The position numbers were made by a program, and so were the translations under genes. DNA of 64,000 bases, taken from the NCBI GenBank assembly GCA_012934845.2, contig WNNJ02002141.1:1-64000 (forward strand), in the 5' to 3' direction. The DNA comes from Pomphorhynchus laevis. Taxonomy: Eukaryota > Acanthocephala > Palaeacanthocephala > Echinorhynchida > Pomphorhynchidae. The notes below the pieces were generated by a model, which saw only the letters and a program-made list of their open reading frames with translations, was not told where the DNA came from and did no database searches. Shown piece by piece: positions 53,330-64,000 of the stretch. The stretch's first letter is position 1. Each line of letters opens with the position of its first letter.

Positions 53330-55050
53330 TCACGATCTAAACCAGTTGTCTTTTTCGGTTTTTTATATCGGCCTTTCCAAAAGATACAATTTTCCGTAAT
53401 TGCTGCCTCTTTCAGATAAATGGATTTCACTAATTCTTCAGTTCAACTCATTATCTCAGCATCTCGGTTTGTTCCATAGTCAAAATCAAATATTGATAAT
53501 TTATCTTCGAGTTTTACCATAATAAAAATTTGTTATCTTTTGGTTGAAATTGTGGATTAGCTGAAACGAGCACAGCTTTTTCTTGATTATGATCTCTGAG
53601 AGATGCTTTTTGGTGTCATTTCGTATATTTGATTAAAAATGCACTCTCCGTGATCCGGTGGTCTATTGCGACTATGGAAATATGGGGTGTCCGTATATAA
53701 GTGGTAATTTCAATCTCATGATGGTATCGATGACTAATCGTATAGCTCGTATGCATGTTTGGACCTATTTTTAGCCAGTTTCTTTGCCTTTGCCATATCG
53801 TACTTTGGTGATAACCGACTGGCAAAAAAGATCCTAATACTAGCAGCTTTTACTCCGGAATACTACTGGACAGAAATTTGTCGAACGCGATATTATCCTT
53901 AACTTTTTTCTGTGCCATATAATCCATTTTGCTTTATTGCTATTTAAACAAAAACCTTTTTGACGTAATTTGTATTATATGAATTAGAAAATTCTGCGGA
54001 TTTCGTCTTTTTTCCGCTTCAACCACCATCTCCTGATTTTGAAAGTTAATGTCATCCCCGAAAACTAGTTAACAACCGTGATCCCATGCCTAAATTTTCC
54101 AGAACGTTTCTAGTGTCGATCATTAGAGCACCGGCGAATGCGGTGAGCCTTTGTAATTCCTTTGTCCATTAACATAAGGTTGTATATTTCACCAAAAGAG
54201 AAATTTCGTCTTCTGATTAATGTGGCTAGCGATAAGATTCCAGCGATAAGTGATTCACTTACTTTATCTCTTAACAAAGTTTTACGAACTGAAATTAAAA
54301 AGTTATAAATTGTCGAAAGCAGCCGAAATATCAAGTGACATAAGTATGACAGGTACATGGTCTCTATTAATAAATTTCTGCAATGATCGCACTGCCTTTA
54401 TAGTGCCTCTGTTTCTTCTAAATCCCCAGATCCAATTTCCAAGAAGGTTGTTATGTTCATAGTACTCTTATAATAGTTCTCTTAATGCCCTTTCGTATTT
54501 CATTACAAACGGAATAGATAGTGTGATCGATTTAGCATCTTTATCATTGTTTATCCAACCTCTTTTGGAATTACGATAATTTTTCTGATATTGATATTCG
54601 GCCATTGTTCGAGTGGCGCTTCCACCATAAATTCGGACATATTTTGGGTCATGTCATATCTTAACAAACTTATTGCTGCTGCACACGTGTTTATACTATT
54701 ATTTGAAGTTTTATTTGATTTCGACCAGTTGACACTTATGATTCTCTTTAGTATGTTATTACCTTCCTTAAGTTTGTCTCATTTGCAATACTAAAGTTCG
54801 ACGTGTGCTTCTTTTTAAGTTTCTTAATGACCCTGTCAAAGCATCTTTACTTATACACTTGAATGCTGCTCATAAGCAATTCCTTCTTCTATTGTATTTA
54901 ATCAAGTTCCAACATTCTTTTGAAAATTTAACTTATTTCTTTATCGATAGCTTTTCAAAGTTTATTTGTTCGCGAAAAATATCTTCCTTTATATTTTCCG
55001 ATCTCGTCCTTTATATTTTCTATCTCTTCTTTATTATCATTGTTTAGTTT
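53330..55050 (-). pseudogene. LINE family G, decayed reverse transcriptase
   Basis: On the reverse strand: EFMVEAPLEQWPNINIRKII, KSITLSIPFVMKYERAL, LLGNWIWGFRRNRGTIKAV, VPVILMSLDISAAFDN (first catalytic Asp, near 54330), and LVFGDDINFQ (catalytic DD as FGDD, near 54055). The order and spacing fit a LINE reverse transcriptase of the R1/Jockey kind, though the PQGS motif is not readable. Many stops. It crosses 54540, where the large direct repeat matches the window start, which shows that the repeat boundary seen here is only the window edge. Confidence 0.6.
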
Positions 55051-55362
55051 CAACATCTTTAATCGTTTTTAAGTTTTGAGACCATTAATTTTTAATTTTT
55101 GAGACTATTAAAATGAAGAATGTGACTATACGGTATAGCGTCTTTTAAGACTTCTTTCTAATGACAATGCCACACGGTATTACTGCGTAATACCGTGTGG
55201 CATTTATTTTGTGCAATTCTTTTATTTTCGTGGCAATTCTTTTATTTTGTGCAGCAATGTATTGTTTTCCTGTGCTCTTTTCCCAGTAATAGAACTGAGT
55301 TCTTATTTTCGTTTACACGTCTAACCTTGTAGTTGTTATTTGCCTCCCTCGTAACACTGTTA

Positions 55363-55704
55363 TAATCAAATCAGCTAACTGAGTCTACGTATTTAATATA
55401 ATTATAAAATAAACAAGACATAATAATGCTAAATCAAAATTTAATAATTAAATAATAAAATAAATAATTGTTATAAGATTTTTTATAATTTAAATCAAGT
55501 TAAAATAAAAAATTGAAATTTAAAATTAAAGTCCATTTTTATGAATAGACTAATAAATAACGGACGTTGTATCAGAATAAGGATTAGAGGTCATCAGGAT
55601 AAACTGTTATGTTACCAGGTTTCGGACCCTAACTCCTCTACCCAACATAGCAGCGAGGCCAAATACGTGCTCAATACGTATTTCCTTATAGTATCTAACT
55701 TTAT
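55363..55704 (+). repeat. Interspersed repeat family D, block copy
   Basis: Same sequence as 824-1165, carried by the large direct repeat. Confidence 0.7.
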
Positions 55705-55814
55705 AGTATCTAATTCTAATACAAAGTATATTATTCATCCATAAAAATTTTCCTCTAATGATTTTCAATTTATTTTTAATAGTATTGTGTTGATTTAATA
55801 GTATTGCGGCGACC

Positions 55815-56597
55815 GTGTGCTACAGGTCGCCGCAATCATCCGTATTGAGTCATGAATTCTCTACACTAATTAGTCAATGTTCTGAGCTTGAAGAATATCT
55901 ACTAGTTGGCGATTTTAATATACCCTCAGCTGGTCACATCGGGAATTATGTTTTGGATAGTAGTTCTTCCAAGTCAGATGCGGATTTGTGGAATTTTCTT
56001 ACAAATGATCTCATGTTAGAGCAACATGTGCAGTCGCCCACCAGATTCGCGCAAAACCAGGAATCTTGTCTAGATTTGGTATTTTCCAAATTAATTACAA
56101 GTGTGGGTAATATGAGCTATCAGAGTCCTATTGGATTGAGCGATCATTGCATGATCTTATTCAATTATTTTTCTAGGTGTATGATCCCAAAACTGGAAAA
56201 TTTGATAGTGTCGAAAAGATCTTGGCGACAAATTGATAAAGACTCATTACGAGAGGCGGCACTAAGAACATCATTCAACTGTGCTAGTGAAGACATTGAG
56301 GTAAGGTGGCATGTTATTGAATCAGGTTTAGTAGCTCTTGCAGATAAGTTTGCACCACTCCGTAGATTACCAAAAAGTAAAGCTAAATACCCTCCTTGGT
56401 TTGACACTGAATTGCGATATGCTCTCAAACATAGGAATCGTCTATTTGAACTAAGCCGTCATCAGAATAATTTTAAAAAGCGGTATACAATGTTCCGAAA
56501 TTTCGTCAATCGCCTTAAGATTACAAAAAGGCAAAGTTTTGAAGATCAATTAGCTTTACAAATTGATACAGAACCAAAAAAAATTGGGCTTATGTGA
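55815..56597 (+). pseudogene. LINE A copy 2, endonuclease domain
   Basis: Same as 1276-2058 with one amino-acid change (QIDEDS to QIDKDS). GDFNIPS and GLSDHC are present and the N-terminus is missing. Confidence 0.85.
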
Positions 56598-57901
56598 AAG
56601 GATCCAGAGCTCTGCTACCAGCAATTTCATCTTTAAGAGACGGTAACACTCGAGTGACATCGCCAGACAGCATGGCAGAATTGTTTGCATCCGCTTTTGA
56701 GCTGACACCAGATGCTTTCTCTAGCATATGTGGAGATGCAGCATCACAACAGGTAGAAATTGGTTCTCCAGTTTTAACGATAACAGCATATGAGGTTTTT
56801 GTTGAATTGGCTAGGTTATCTAGATCATCAGCGGCAGGCCCCGATGATATTCACCCCCAACTTCTTAAGTTACTTGCTCCTGTTCTGGCTGAGCCATTAG
56901 CCTCCATATTTGAGCTGAGCTTGCGCATTTCGAAGTTACCTGCTGCCTGGAAAAAAGCGATTGTAGTACCAATTTATAAAAATGGTGAAAAAGATGATCC
57001 GAATAACTATAGGGCAATAAATCTAACTAGTGTTGTATGCAAAGTGATTGAGCGCATACTAAACAGACGCATATATGATCATTTGAGTTCGCTAAGAATT
57101 CTCAATAATGCACAGCATGGATTTCGCCCTCGGCGTTCATGTCTTACAAACTTATTACATGCTCGTGAAGATTGGGTTGGACATGTTGCTAACGGGTACT
57201 GTATCGACGTAATATTTCTTGACTTTAGTCGGGCTTTTGATAGGGTGCCCCACAAAATGCTAATTTCCACCCTTAAGTCTTATAAAGTCAATCGCTCCAT
57301 TATAAGCTGGATTCAAGATTTTCTTAAAGATAGATCCTTTGCTGTTCGTGTAGGTCAATGCCTATCGTCTTATCGTCCTATCACCTCAGGAGTACCACAG
57401 GGATCAGTCTTAGGACCCTTGTTGTTTAACATATTTATAAATCAGCTACTAGATTTAATTGAGGATTGTAGTGTTTTAGCTTTTGCCGACGATGTAAAGG
57501 TATGGAAATTGATTAAAACCAACAAGGATCGAAATGACTTTCAAAATATCCTAAACATTGTTTACCGATGGTCTTTAAACACTGGAATTACATTGAATAT
57601 TAAAAAGTGTGCACATATGAGATTAGGTCATAGCAATGTGAGTCAAGAACATTTTATTGGCGATGAGCTTGTTGTTTCCACGCAGTCCATTCTGGATCTT
57701 GGTATAATTGTTCAAAACAATCTGAAAACACGTACTAACACTGATAGGATTTGTAACGCAGCAAGAAGAATGACCTATATTGTCAAAAATTGCTTTAAAG
57801 ATTTATCTCCCGTTTGTGTTGTGCGTTTATATAATGCTCTTATAAGATCGATATTAGAATATGTCGCCAGTAGTCTTTCCGTGTACGCGTACAGAACTTG
57901 A
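56594..57901 (+). pseudogene. LINE A copy 2, reverse transcriptase, shifted
   Basis: The reverse transcriptase motifs FLDFSRAFDR, SGVPQGSVLG and AFADDVKVW are as in copy 1. Near 57863 two bases are missing, so the frame departs after ILEYV and stops at 57901. Copy 1 at the same site is open. The rest of the protein continues in another frame. Confidence 0.9.
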
Positions 57902-58310
57902 TCAATTAGAGCGCATACTTCGACGGTTTACGAAATTATGTCCTCAGGTACGATATCTTCCCTATGAAGCACGAATAAAAAGTTTGAATATGCCGACAGT
58001 GCGTGAAAGGTTCCTTCTTTTCGACCTTCTAGCTATGTATCGACTAGTTAATAAAGATGAAAATTTTCCAGCAAATAGAGTTGAACTCAATGAACGGGAT
58101 GGACGTAGAGGGCACTCGAAAGTACTAGTAGTACATGAGCACGGAAAATACCCTCGTCATTTCCGACTGTCTCATCGAGCGGTGAATATTTGGAATCGTC
58201 TTCCAGTTGATGTCGTTGCGGTGCATACAATCAATGAATTTAAATCCAATATAAAGAACTGGATTCGAAATGAGAACGAGTGGTGGTTGCTGCAGTACCC
58301 ATGGTTCTGA
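57861..58310 (+). pseudogene. LINE A copy 2, C-terminal domain
   Basis: The continuation after the two-base loss: SPVVFPCTRTELDQLERIL to SHRAVNIWNRLP and the same C-terminus as copy 1. Confidence 0.9.
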
Positions 58311-58442
58311 TATATATACTGAACGATTTTTTTTTATTTTTTTCTTGTATTTATTTGTTTTTTATGTGAGCGGTCAAAACAGCCTTATGGCTATGACCTG
58401 TATTAATAATAATAATATTTTATATATTTTACTATTTTCTTT

Positions 58443-58893
58443 GGATCCTTAATGGATACTGCATGTATAATAGTAGTGCACGGATGTGCTGAGTAGACAA
58501 CGGTCCAGAATTTCTAACGAAATTGGTGTTGCTTGTTAGACTGGACTTTGATTCACGACTTTCGGTCACCGTGTCACATCTAGAAAGAAATCCTTGACCG
58601 TTGTCTACTCAGCACATCCGTGCACTCCTATTATACATGCCTTATTCATTAAGGATCCAACGAGTGCAGCGATAATTCAGCAACAACCTATGCCTAGTGT
58701 TTAAGGATGGTCCGCACAGCAATTCAATCTGGTTAAGAGCGTAAGCTTCAGACAATTAAGCAGTGTCGGCAAAGCCTTTATTCACAAACACCAGGCAGAG
58801 GTTGTTGCTGAATTGTCGCTGCACTCGGTGGATCATTAATGGATACAATATGTATAATAGTAGTGCACGGATGTGCTGAGTAGACAACGGTCC
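58443..58893. repeat. Compound palindrome, copy 2
   Basis: Same A - A' - B - B' - A structure as at 3906-4356, without visible change. Confidence 0.9.
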
Positions 58894-59579
58894 AGGATGA
58901 AAAATAATGTTAATAATAATTATTGCTTAAGAGTTTAAATTTATTTTTAAAAATATTTTGTTGTTTTTTATAATATTTTGTTAATATTTTAACTTTATTT
59001 TTATATTTTAGTTTATGTTTAAATGATTTTAAAGAAAGCTATTATCATTTAATATAAAAAAATTTCATTATTTTATGCATTATATTTATATAATACATAC
59101 ATAGCAGTGGAACAAACCAGTGGAACCAAACATAGCAGCGGAACAAAATACATGTTAATGATGTATTTGCTCTGATAAAATTTGATTATTATTTAATGTA
59201 TGATATTTTTTATTTCATACATGTGGTATACATAAATGCTCATGCAAAAATATGTGCCTAATTTAAATATGTTATAAAACAGAGTATATTATTTATTATC
59301 AATAAAAAATTCACTTAAGAGTTTAAATTTATTTTTAATATTATCGTGTTGATTTATGTATTTTACTATTTTCTGTTTGATGATATTTTTATAGTAACCT
59401 AGTTTAAAATATGCATCTATTAAATTATTTAAATGATTTTGAAAATAAAAACCAATATCGTTACATAGTATGGCAATTCTTAAAATTTCATTATATATTT
59501 CATTATAAATTTCATATAAAAATATGAAATACTAGTACTAGTATAGTATGTCTTGATATTTAATATATATATTTAATAG

Positions 59580-59872
59580 ATGCAGGGTCCTCTTACTGTG
59601 AGGACCCTGCATTACTGCAAACACGGAAGACTATATCGCCATTCTCATCGAGCAGTAAGGCTTTGGAACAAACTTCCGGAGAATATCATCAGCATATCAA
59701 ATAGAGTACATTTCAAGAAAACGCTAATTACATGGCTTTGCACAGATTCTAATTTCAATATCCTGTATCCGGATTAAGATTTTACTGACATAAAATTGGT
59801 TTTACCGTGAGCAGACAAAACAGCTGCATGGATATAGTCTTGTATGTTATAATTATAATTAATAGTGTAATT
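59580..59872 (+). pseudogene. Short CR1-like LINE fragment, copy 2
   Basis: Identical to 5043-5335, including its 13-bp foldback at the 5' end. Confidence 0.8.
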
Positions 59873-60788
59873 GTAAAAGATGTAAATGGAACATTACCAG
59901 AACAAACTAAAAATCAAAATAAAAGCCGTCTTATTTTCAAAGAAACACAAAACGGTTTATTTTTGGTCAATTGATTTCCGTCGTTTTACCTTTCTTTTGG
60001 TAAACTTCGGTGTGGTCTGCAAAGCTTGAAATACTCTGACAATGCACAACTGCCTTATTTCTTGTTGTATAGGCGATACAATGTTATACTCTGAGGTGAT
60101 AAAAGTATTTATATTCAAACACCCTTATGTATATTCTATTCTCTAATTATTTCATGTGAAAAGACTGTGAATGACAACATAAGGGGAGGCATTCGCGAAT
60201 TTTGTGACGACGTGAAGGAACAGATTTACTAAGTTGTAAACTTACGAAATAATATTAATATTACAATATTTATGCAGTTTATATCGTTCAAATTGATATT
60301 TACGTAAAGAATTTTTTCTAACGATTGTCGAAATGACCGAAAGATCAATAATATAATTGTCGTCTCGCAATTTATTAAACTGTCGTCAATTTTTGATAAC
60401 AAATGAACTTGTACAAATTATGCTCAGCGTCTTTTAAATAATAAATTACTATAATGAATTAGAATCGCTTTAATTAATAAATTTAATACAGCGTGATATT
60501 AATGATTTTATTATTCTTTTTAAATTTATAATTTAAAAAAGCTTATTTTATTAATATAATCAATTAACATTAGCAAATGGTAATCATATGAGTGGCTACT
60601 CTTTATTAGAATTTGAGCACTCACCGATTAAGACTTCTGTAAGGAATTTAACTAAACATTGAAGATGATTGTTTAAATCCCATGACCAGAAAGTCTTTGA
60701 TTATAAATATTCAAAATCCAAGGTATCCAATATAGATCAAATTTAGAATTTATTTTCCTAATAAAATTTTTATCGACCATATCTAGAC
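59873..60788. other. Anonymous DNA, block copy
   Basis: Same as 5336-6250; no gene seen. Confidence 0.6.
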
Positions 60789-60937
60789 CATAATACTGTC
60801 CAACCATACTGTCCAACCATACTGTCCGATTGTACTGTCCGATTGTACTGCCCGAACATAGTCCAAACATACTTTCCGACCACAATTATCGACAATAATG
60901 TCCTACCACACAGAGCGATCATACTGTCCGACCATAA
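60789..60937. repeat. 13-bp minisatellite, copy 2
   Basis: Same array as 6252-6400, with no change in unit number. Confidence 0.8.
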
Positions 60938-61102
60938 TCAAGCACATAATACGATAGTAACTCGATATTTAAATGGTAAAATAAGATGAAATTAGACTTG
61001 AACACGAAATGGAACCAATGTTTAAAGGAAAAGCTCAATTCAAAAATAAACCCTCTACATTTTTACAACCATATTTTTATTAGGATGGCATGTAGCAAGT
61101 TT

Positions 61103-61110
61103 AATAAAAA
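61103..61110. repeat. Putative target-site duplication of LINE B5, left
   Basis: aataaaaa here and at 63907-63914 flank B5. Joining the flanks across one copy of it gives exactly the sequence of copy 1 at 6566-6598. Confidence 0.75.
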
Positions 61111-61239
61111 TTTAATAATAAAGATTTTCTTAAAAACAATAATACATGGGGATAATAAAAAAGTTGTTAGTTAGAGAAAAAGAAAAAAAACAACATGACA
61201 GAGAATTCTTCTTTCTTCATTCTGTTTGAAGTCCTCTAA

Positions 61240-62650
61240 TTTATGGCCTCAGGTCCGGGAGATCTCAGCCCTCCAGCCAATACAAAACGCTGCCCTCCGA
61301 CTAAACCATTCAAGGTCTTTCACACCCGAAGAGTCCAAACGAGGCAAACAATGCCGGGTAAACGAGAGAAGAAGAGCTTGAAAAACCTTAGTCTTTGCTC
61401 TGGGGACGTTTTCTAGAAAAGAAGACTAATCCCGAGATAGCCCAAGTGACCCAGAGGCGCACCTGGGATTTCCCTTTCAATGACAGATGCTGGGTCCGTT
61501 TCAGGGCCCACCTAGCTCTTTTAGGATACGTTTAAAAAATATTTTTTAAACGTGGCAAATGCGTGATAGCGCACGCTTATATGATCACGAAGAAAAAAAC
61601 AAACAAAAGTATAATTCATGTGTCAAAAAGGTGGAAAAGGAGGAGGTATTTGAATGTGATAAAAATGGGAGCGCGGCGGACGTCGAAAAGTATAACGACG
61701 GGAACACAGCAATAAAGAGGTGAGGCGAGTGTGGTCTAAGAAAAAAGATTTATTTTAACGTGGCAAATGCGCGCAAGCGCACGCTTAGATGACCACAACA
61801 AAACAAAAATGTAAATCATGTGTCGAGAAGGTGTGAACGGAGGAGGTGTTTGAATGTGATAAAGGAGGAGAGGGAGTCAGCTTTCAATGATCAGCTATCC
61901 AAGTCAGCTTTCGCCGACCAGTTCACCGTAACGGTGAACCCCGGGTATTTTACTCGACTCGTGAAGGTAGGGAGTGTTTGGTTAGCCAAAATGGAGGAGA
62001 GGGCAGAGAGTGCTAATCTCTCAAGTTTTTGCTTTGTTGCAGGGGTGCCATGAAAGACAACCACCTGCGATTTGGCGGAGTTTAAAATAAGTTTGGACCG
62101 GTTAGCTGGCCTTTTAATATTTCGGCTAATGTCTGAGATTACGTCTTTGCACTTGCGTCCAGAGAACAGGGCTGTTACTGGCTCTGTAGAGTGCTGCAAT
62201 AATCCAACGACCAGTTCTGTCGTTGAAATCACCAAGTACCATTTCATAACCGCTATCTACAATCCTATCCAGGAGGTCATGGTTCTTGTGAATCTCGCTT
62301 GGACGGATGTAGACATTGGATAGACTGATGCGTTTACCGTTCTTACAGAGTGAAACTACTAAACAAGAAAGGGCTGGACAAGAATAGTTGAGTAGAAAGG
62401 ACGATCTTTAGAAGCATTTAACAAGGGTTAAAATACCTTGAGATGAAGAAGAGTAAGGCGGGTTATGTACGGAGTATAGAGTGAGCATATGTGGTTAGGG
62501 ATAAATCGAGTAATGTCCTGGGGGAGACGGATAGACCGCGTATCTTGAAAGGCTATAGCATCTGCATCTCTACCAGATAGAAGTTTAATGCAGAAGCTCT
62601 TCCCGAATTCCACTGAAGAATATTTAGTGAAACAAGCTCACGAGTACTCT
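61240..62650 (-). pseudogene. LINE B5 ORF2, decayed and internally deleted
   Basis: The start (62656 region) reads MQSTRELVSLNILQWNSG in reverse. Endonuclease pieces include FQDTRSIRLPQDITRFIP and LGDFNDRTGRW near 62220. Directly after AALYRA the sequence jumps to TALFSGRKCKDVISDIS of the reverse transcriptase, so about 1.3 kb including FLDFSAAFD, PQGS and YADD is gone. The remainder (LILNSAKSQVVVFHG, TVNWSAKADL) is cut by the nested family C insertion and resumes at about 61545 down to the B terminus at 61245. Confidence 0.85.
61550..61890 (-). mobile_element. Two tandem LINE C 3' ends nested in B5
   Basis: Two reverse-strand tails each begin with aacgtggcaaatgcg (61552 and 61753) and contain the gcgcacgctta stem, like the 3' end of LINE C2 at 39040-39070. 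Both have an (a)gtgtg/aaggtg-type upstream part in common (catgtgtc(a/g)a(a/g)aaggtg). The left junction with B5 is a 26-bp perfect palindrome around 61527-61552. Confidence 0.75.
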
Positions 62651-62659
62651 GCATTGTGT

Positions 62660-63890
62660 TAGGTCAGCTGGGTGGGATTGCCTCATCCCTAGACAGAGCT
62701 AGGGGCGGAAAGGTTGCCCTTCCCGCCACTAGCGCCATCCAGAGTAGGCACTTGCCCACGGACATTATCCTCATTTCCCTTATCGCCGCCTTTAGCCTTG
62801 CCCTTCAAAAGTTTACCAATCTTGATGGGTGGAACGGCGTGGGCCGAGACCCCCTCTTTTACGATTCAGGAACGGCAATTTGCGTAGGTATAACCGGGTT
62901 GGTAAAGAATAATAAAGCAAGAGCAGAAACCATCTCCTCCAATATATTAATGGCAGAATTAATCTTCGTATCCGTTATTCTGAGGATTTCTCTATCAGTC
63001 ATTCTTGAGGCCTTTCGGAGAAGGAATCAATCTTCTTGTCTGAAACTTGTCTGGAAAAAATGTTCTTGTAGTCCTTGAAGAATTTGCATTTCCGGGATCA
63101 AGCCGGGTGGTTTCCTCCACAATTTGAACAAAGTGAGGCACCTACTTGGCAGGAAGACAAGCTACATACTCTACAGGTCTTAGGGCACGGACAATTGGAA
63201 GCCCAGTGCCCCCACTTGTGGCAATTGTTGCAGTGTTGAAAAGTAAAATCTTCAGAACTTAGGATAGTAAAGCGCAGGTTATATCCTAAGAAAGGATTAA
63301 AAGCCGATTTGGCCAATATTTCAGCTTGTTCAACCGGGGCTGAGAAGAAGTCCACTGGCAGGGAAAGCCACTTTTTCCCAATATTGATATTAAGTTGGAG
63401 ATTTTAAAAACTTGCTTCAACACTCCAATATCATTATCTTCCTATTATCGTGAAAGATTAGATATTTTAATCGAGACTAGTATGGTTTTTGGTTGAATGG
63501 TACCCATATTCTTCAAATTCATTTCAAAGAATGACAAGTATTCTTTCAAGATGTCAGCTGTTGAAAATGAAATGTTTATTTCAGTTTCGAAGAAATTAAT
63601 CGAGTTAAATAGCACTCTTTTGACATATATTGTCTGCGAATTGTCAAAGAAACATATTAAGGAGATTTTGTCTCTCCACTGGCTGTGTAAGTGAAATCAA
63701 CACCAGATTTTTCAATTTAAGGATAGGGGAGTACCCCTCATCCTGAAAATCAAAAGATGAAACTGCACTAACCTGGTAATCTGTATTTCAAGAAGAAATC
63801 ATGTTTTTACCTAATACTTTACCAAGATTGCTAGAAAAACTAGTTTCATTTGATGCTTCGTTGCTTGCTTGTACACTGCTCATTTTTCAC
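62660..63890 (-). pseudogene. LINE B5 ORF1, decayed
   Basis: Begins MSSVQASNEASNETSFSSN near 63883. Later parts read FFSAPVEQAEILAKSAFNPF and LGYNLRFTILSSEDFTFQHC, then knuckles CNNCHKWGHWASNCPCPKTC and CSLSSCQVGASLCSNCGGNH near 63110-63240. The C-terminal part lies near 62700-62850. Stops occur soon after the start (near 63785) and after the knuckles. Confidence 0.8.
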
Positions 63891-63906
63891 TCAAAATTTT
63901 CATATA

Positions 63907-63939
63907 AATAAAAACTTCATGTTGGCATAACAGATATAA
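63907..63939. repeat. Resumed end of large repeat copy 2
   Basis: 33 bases here (aataaaaacttcatgttggc and the next 13) equal 6566-6598 of copy 1. It shows B5 interrupts copy 2. Beyond 63939 copy 2 continues with sequence not present in copy 1, where LINE B1 starts. Confidence 0.85.
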
Positions 63940-64000
63940 TATGAATCTTGTACGGAAACATTTCAGCAAAAAAATGTAGTGTTAGTAAAATTTTGTGCGA

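Larger units (their letters stand above)
55813..58423 (+). mobile_element. 5'-truncated LINE A, copy 2
   Basis: Equivalent to 1274-3884, including the 12-bp foldback at 55803-55836 and the A-run frame break. It carries an additional loss of two bases (gt) near 57863 and a few substitutions, for example Glu to Lys in the endonuclease and Pro to Ser before the two-base loss. Confidence 0.9.
54540..61110. repeat. Large direct repeat, copy 2
   Basis: It matches 1-6573 in order and orientation with very few differences; after an inserted LINE (B5) the match resumes at 63907-63939. It therefore carries the same elements: LINE G part, family D, LINE A, compound palindrome, LINE tail and minisatellite. 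Confidence 0.95.
61111..63906 (-). mobile_element. Decayed LINE B5 inserted in repeat copy 2
   Basis: A reverse-strand family B element. Its 3' UTR (61111-61237) ends in a taataataaa-type tail at the left. ORF2 and ORF1 follow to about 63890. It contains an internal deletion joining endonuclease to reverse transcriptase near 62170 and a nested pair of family C tails at 61550-61890. It is absent from repeat copy 1. Confidence 0.9.

Noticed and set aside
53616-53825. 69-codon reverse frame as a host gene
   Set aside because: It lies downstream of the LINE G catalytic motif in the same orientation and has no independent support.

Overview
The window looks like repeat-rich, AT-rich chromosomal DNA of an invertebrate animal. 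There are no operons, ribosome binding sites or compact genes. Nearly every credible reading frame belongs to a non-LTR retrotransposon (LINE) or another mobile element, most of them decayed. I cannot fix the phylum; arthropod, nematode and flatworm all remain possible. The only piece with a recognisable cellular ancestry is a broken RIO-kinase (RIOK1-like) stretch at about 37.96-38.36 kb.

Layout. 1-6.6 kb: a block holding part of a minus-strand LINE (family G), an AT-rich interspersed repeat (family D), a 5'-truncated CR1-like LINE (family A), a three-armed palindrome and a second short LINE tail. The block recurs almost base for base at 54.54-61.11 kb. 6.6-15.1 kb: a complete two-ORF LINE (family B, copy B1), a tandem array of about 131 bp units, a foldback fragment, and a decayed copy B2. 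15.9-19.0 kb: inverted decayed copy B3. 19.3-21.8 kb: two remnants of a zinc-knuckle ORF1 (family F) on either side of a tRNA-derived SINE-like dimer that carries a hammerhead-like core. 22-24.4 kb: a minisatellite, a small inverted-repeat element and anonymous DNA. 24.4-28.1 kb: decayed copy B4. 29.0-30.6 kb: a long AT palindrome, a 242 bp terminal-inverted-repeat element containing a well-formed hammerhead ribozyme, a second hammerhead 300 bp on, and a Tc1-like transposase relic. 32.5-41.1 kb: interspersed repeats, LINE tails, the RIOK1-like relic, and an open frame with a CCHC and nuclease-like signature. 41.3-45.5 kb: decayed LINE family E and a Penelope-like reverse transcriptase relic. 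46.6-52.6 kb: a B fragment and a near-complete family C LINE on the minus strand. 53.3-64 kb: LINE G, block copy 2, and decayed copy B5 with family C tails nested in it.

Only B1 has the appearance of a recently active element, with both ORFs open. The other copies show stops, frameshifts, internal deletions and nesting. The points most worth following are the hammerhead pair inside or next to an inverted-repeat element, the SINE-associated hammerhead candidate, the 54.5 kb-spaced near-identical block with a presence/absence difference that does not fit its low divergence, and the short foldback hairpins at the 5' ends of truncated LINEs. All calls come from reading the sequence and its translations by eye; no alignment or search was run.
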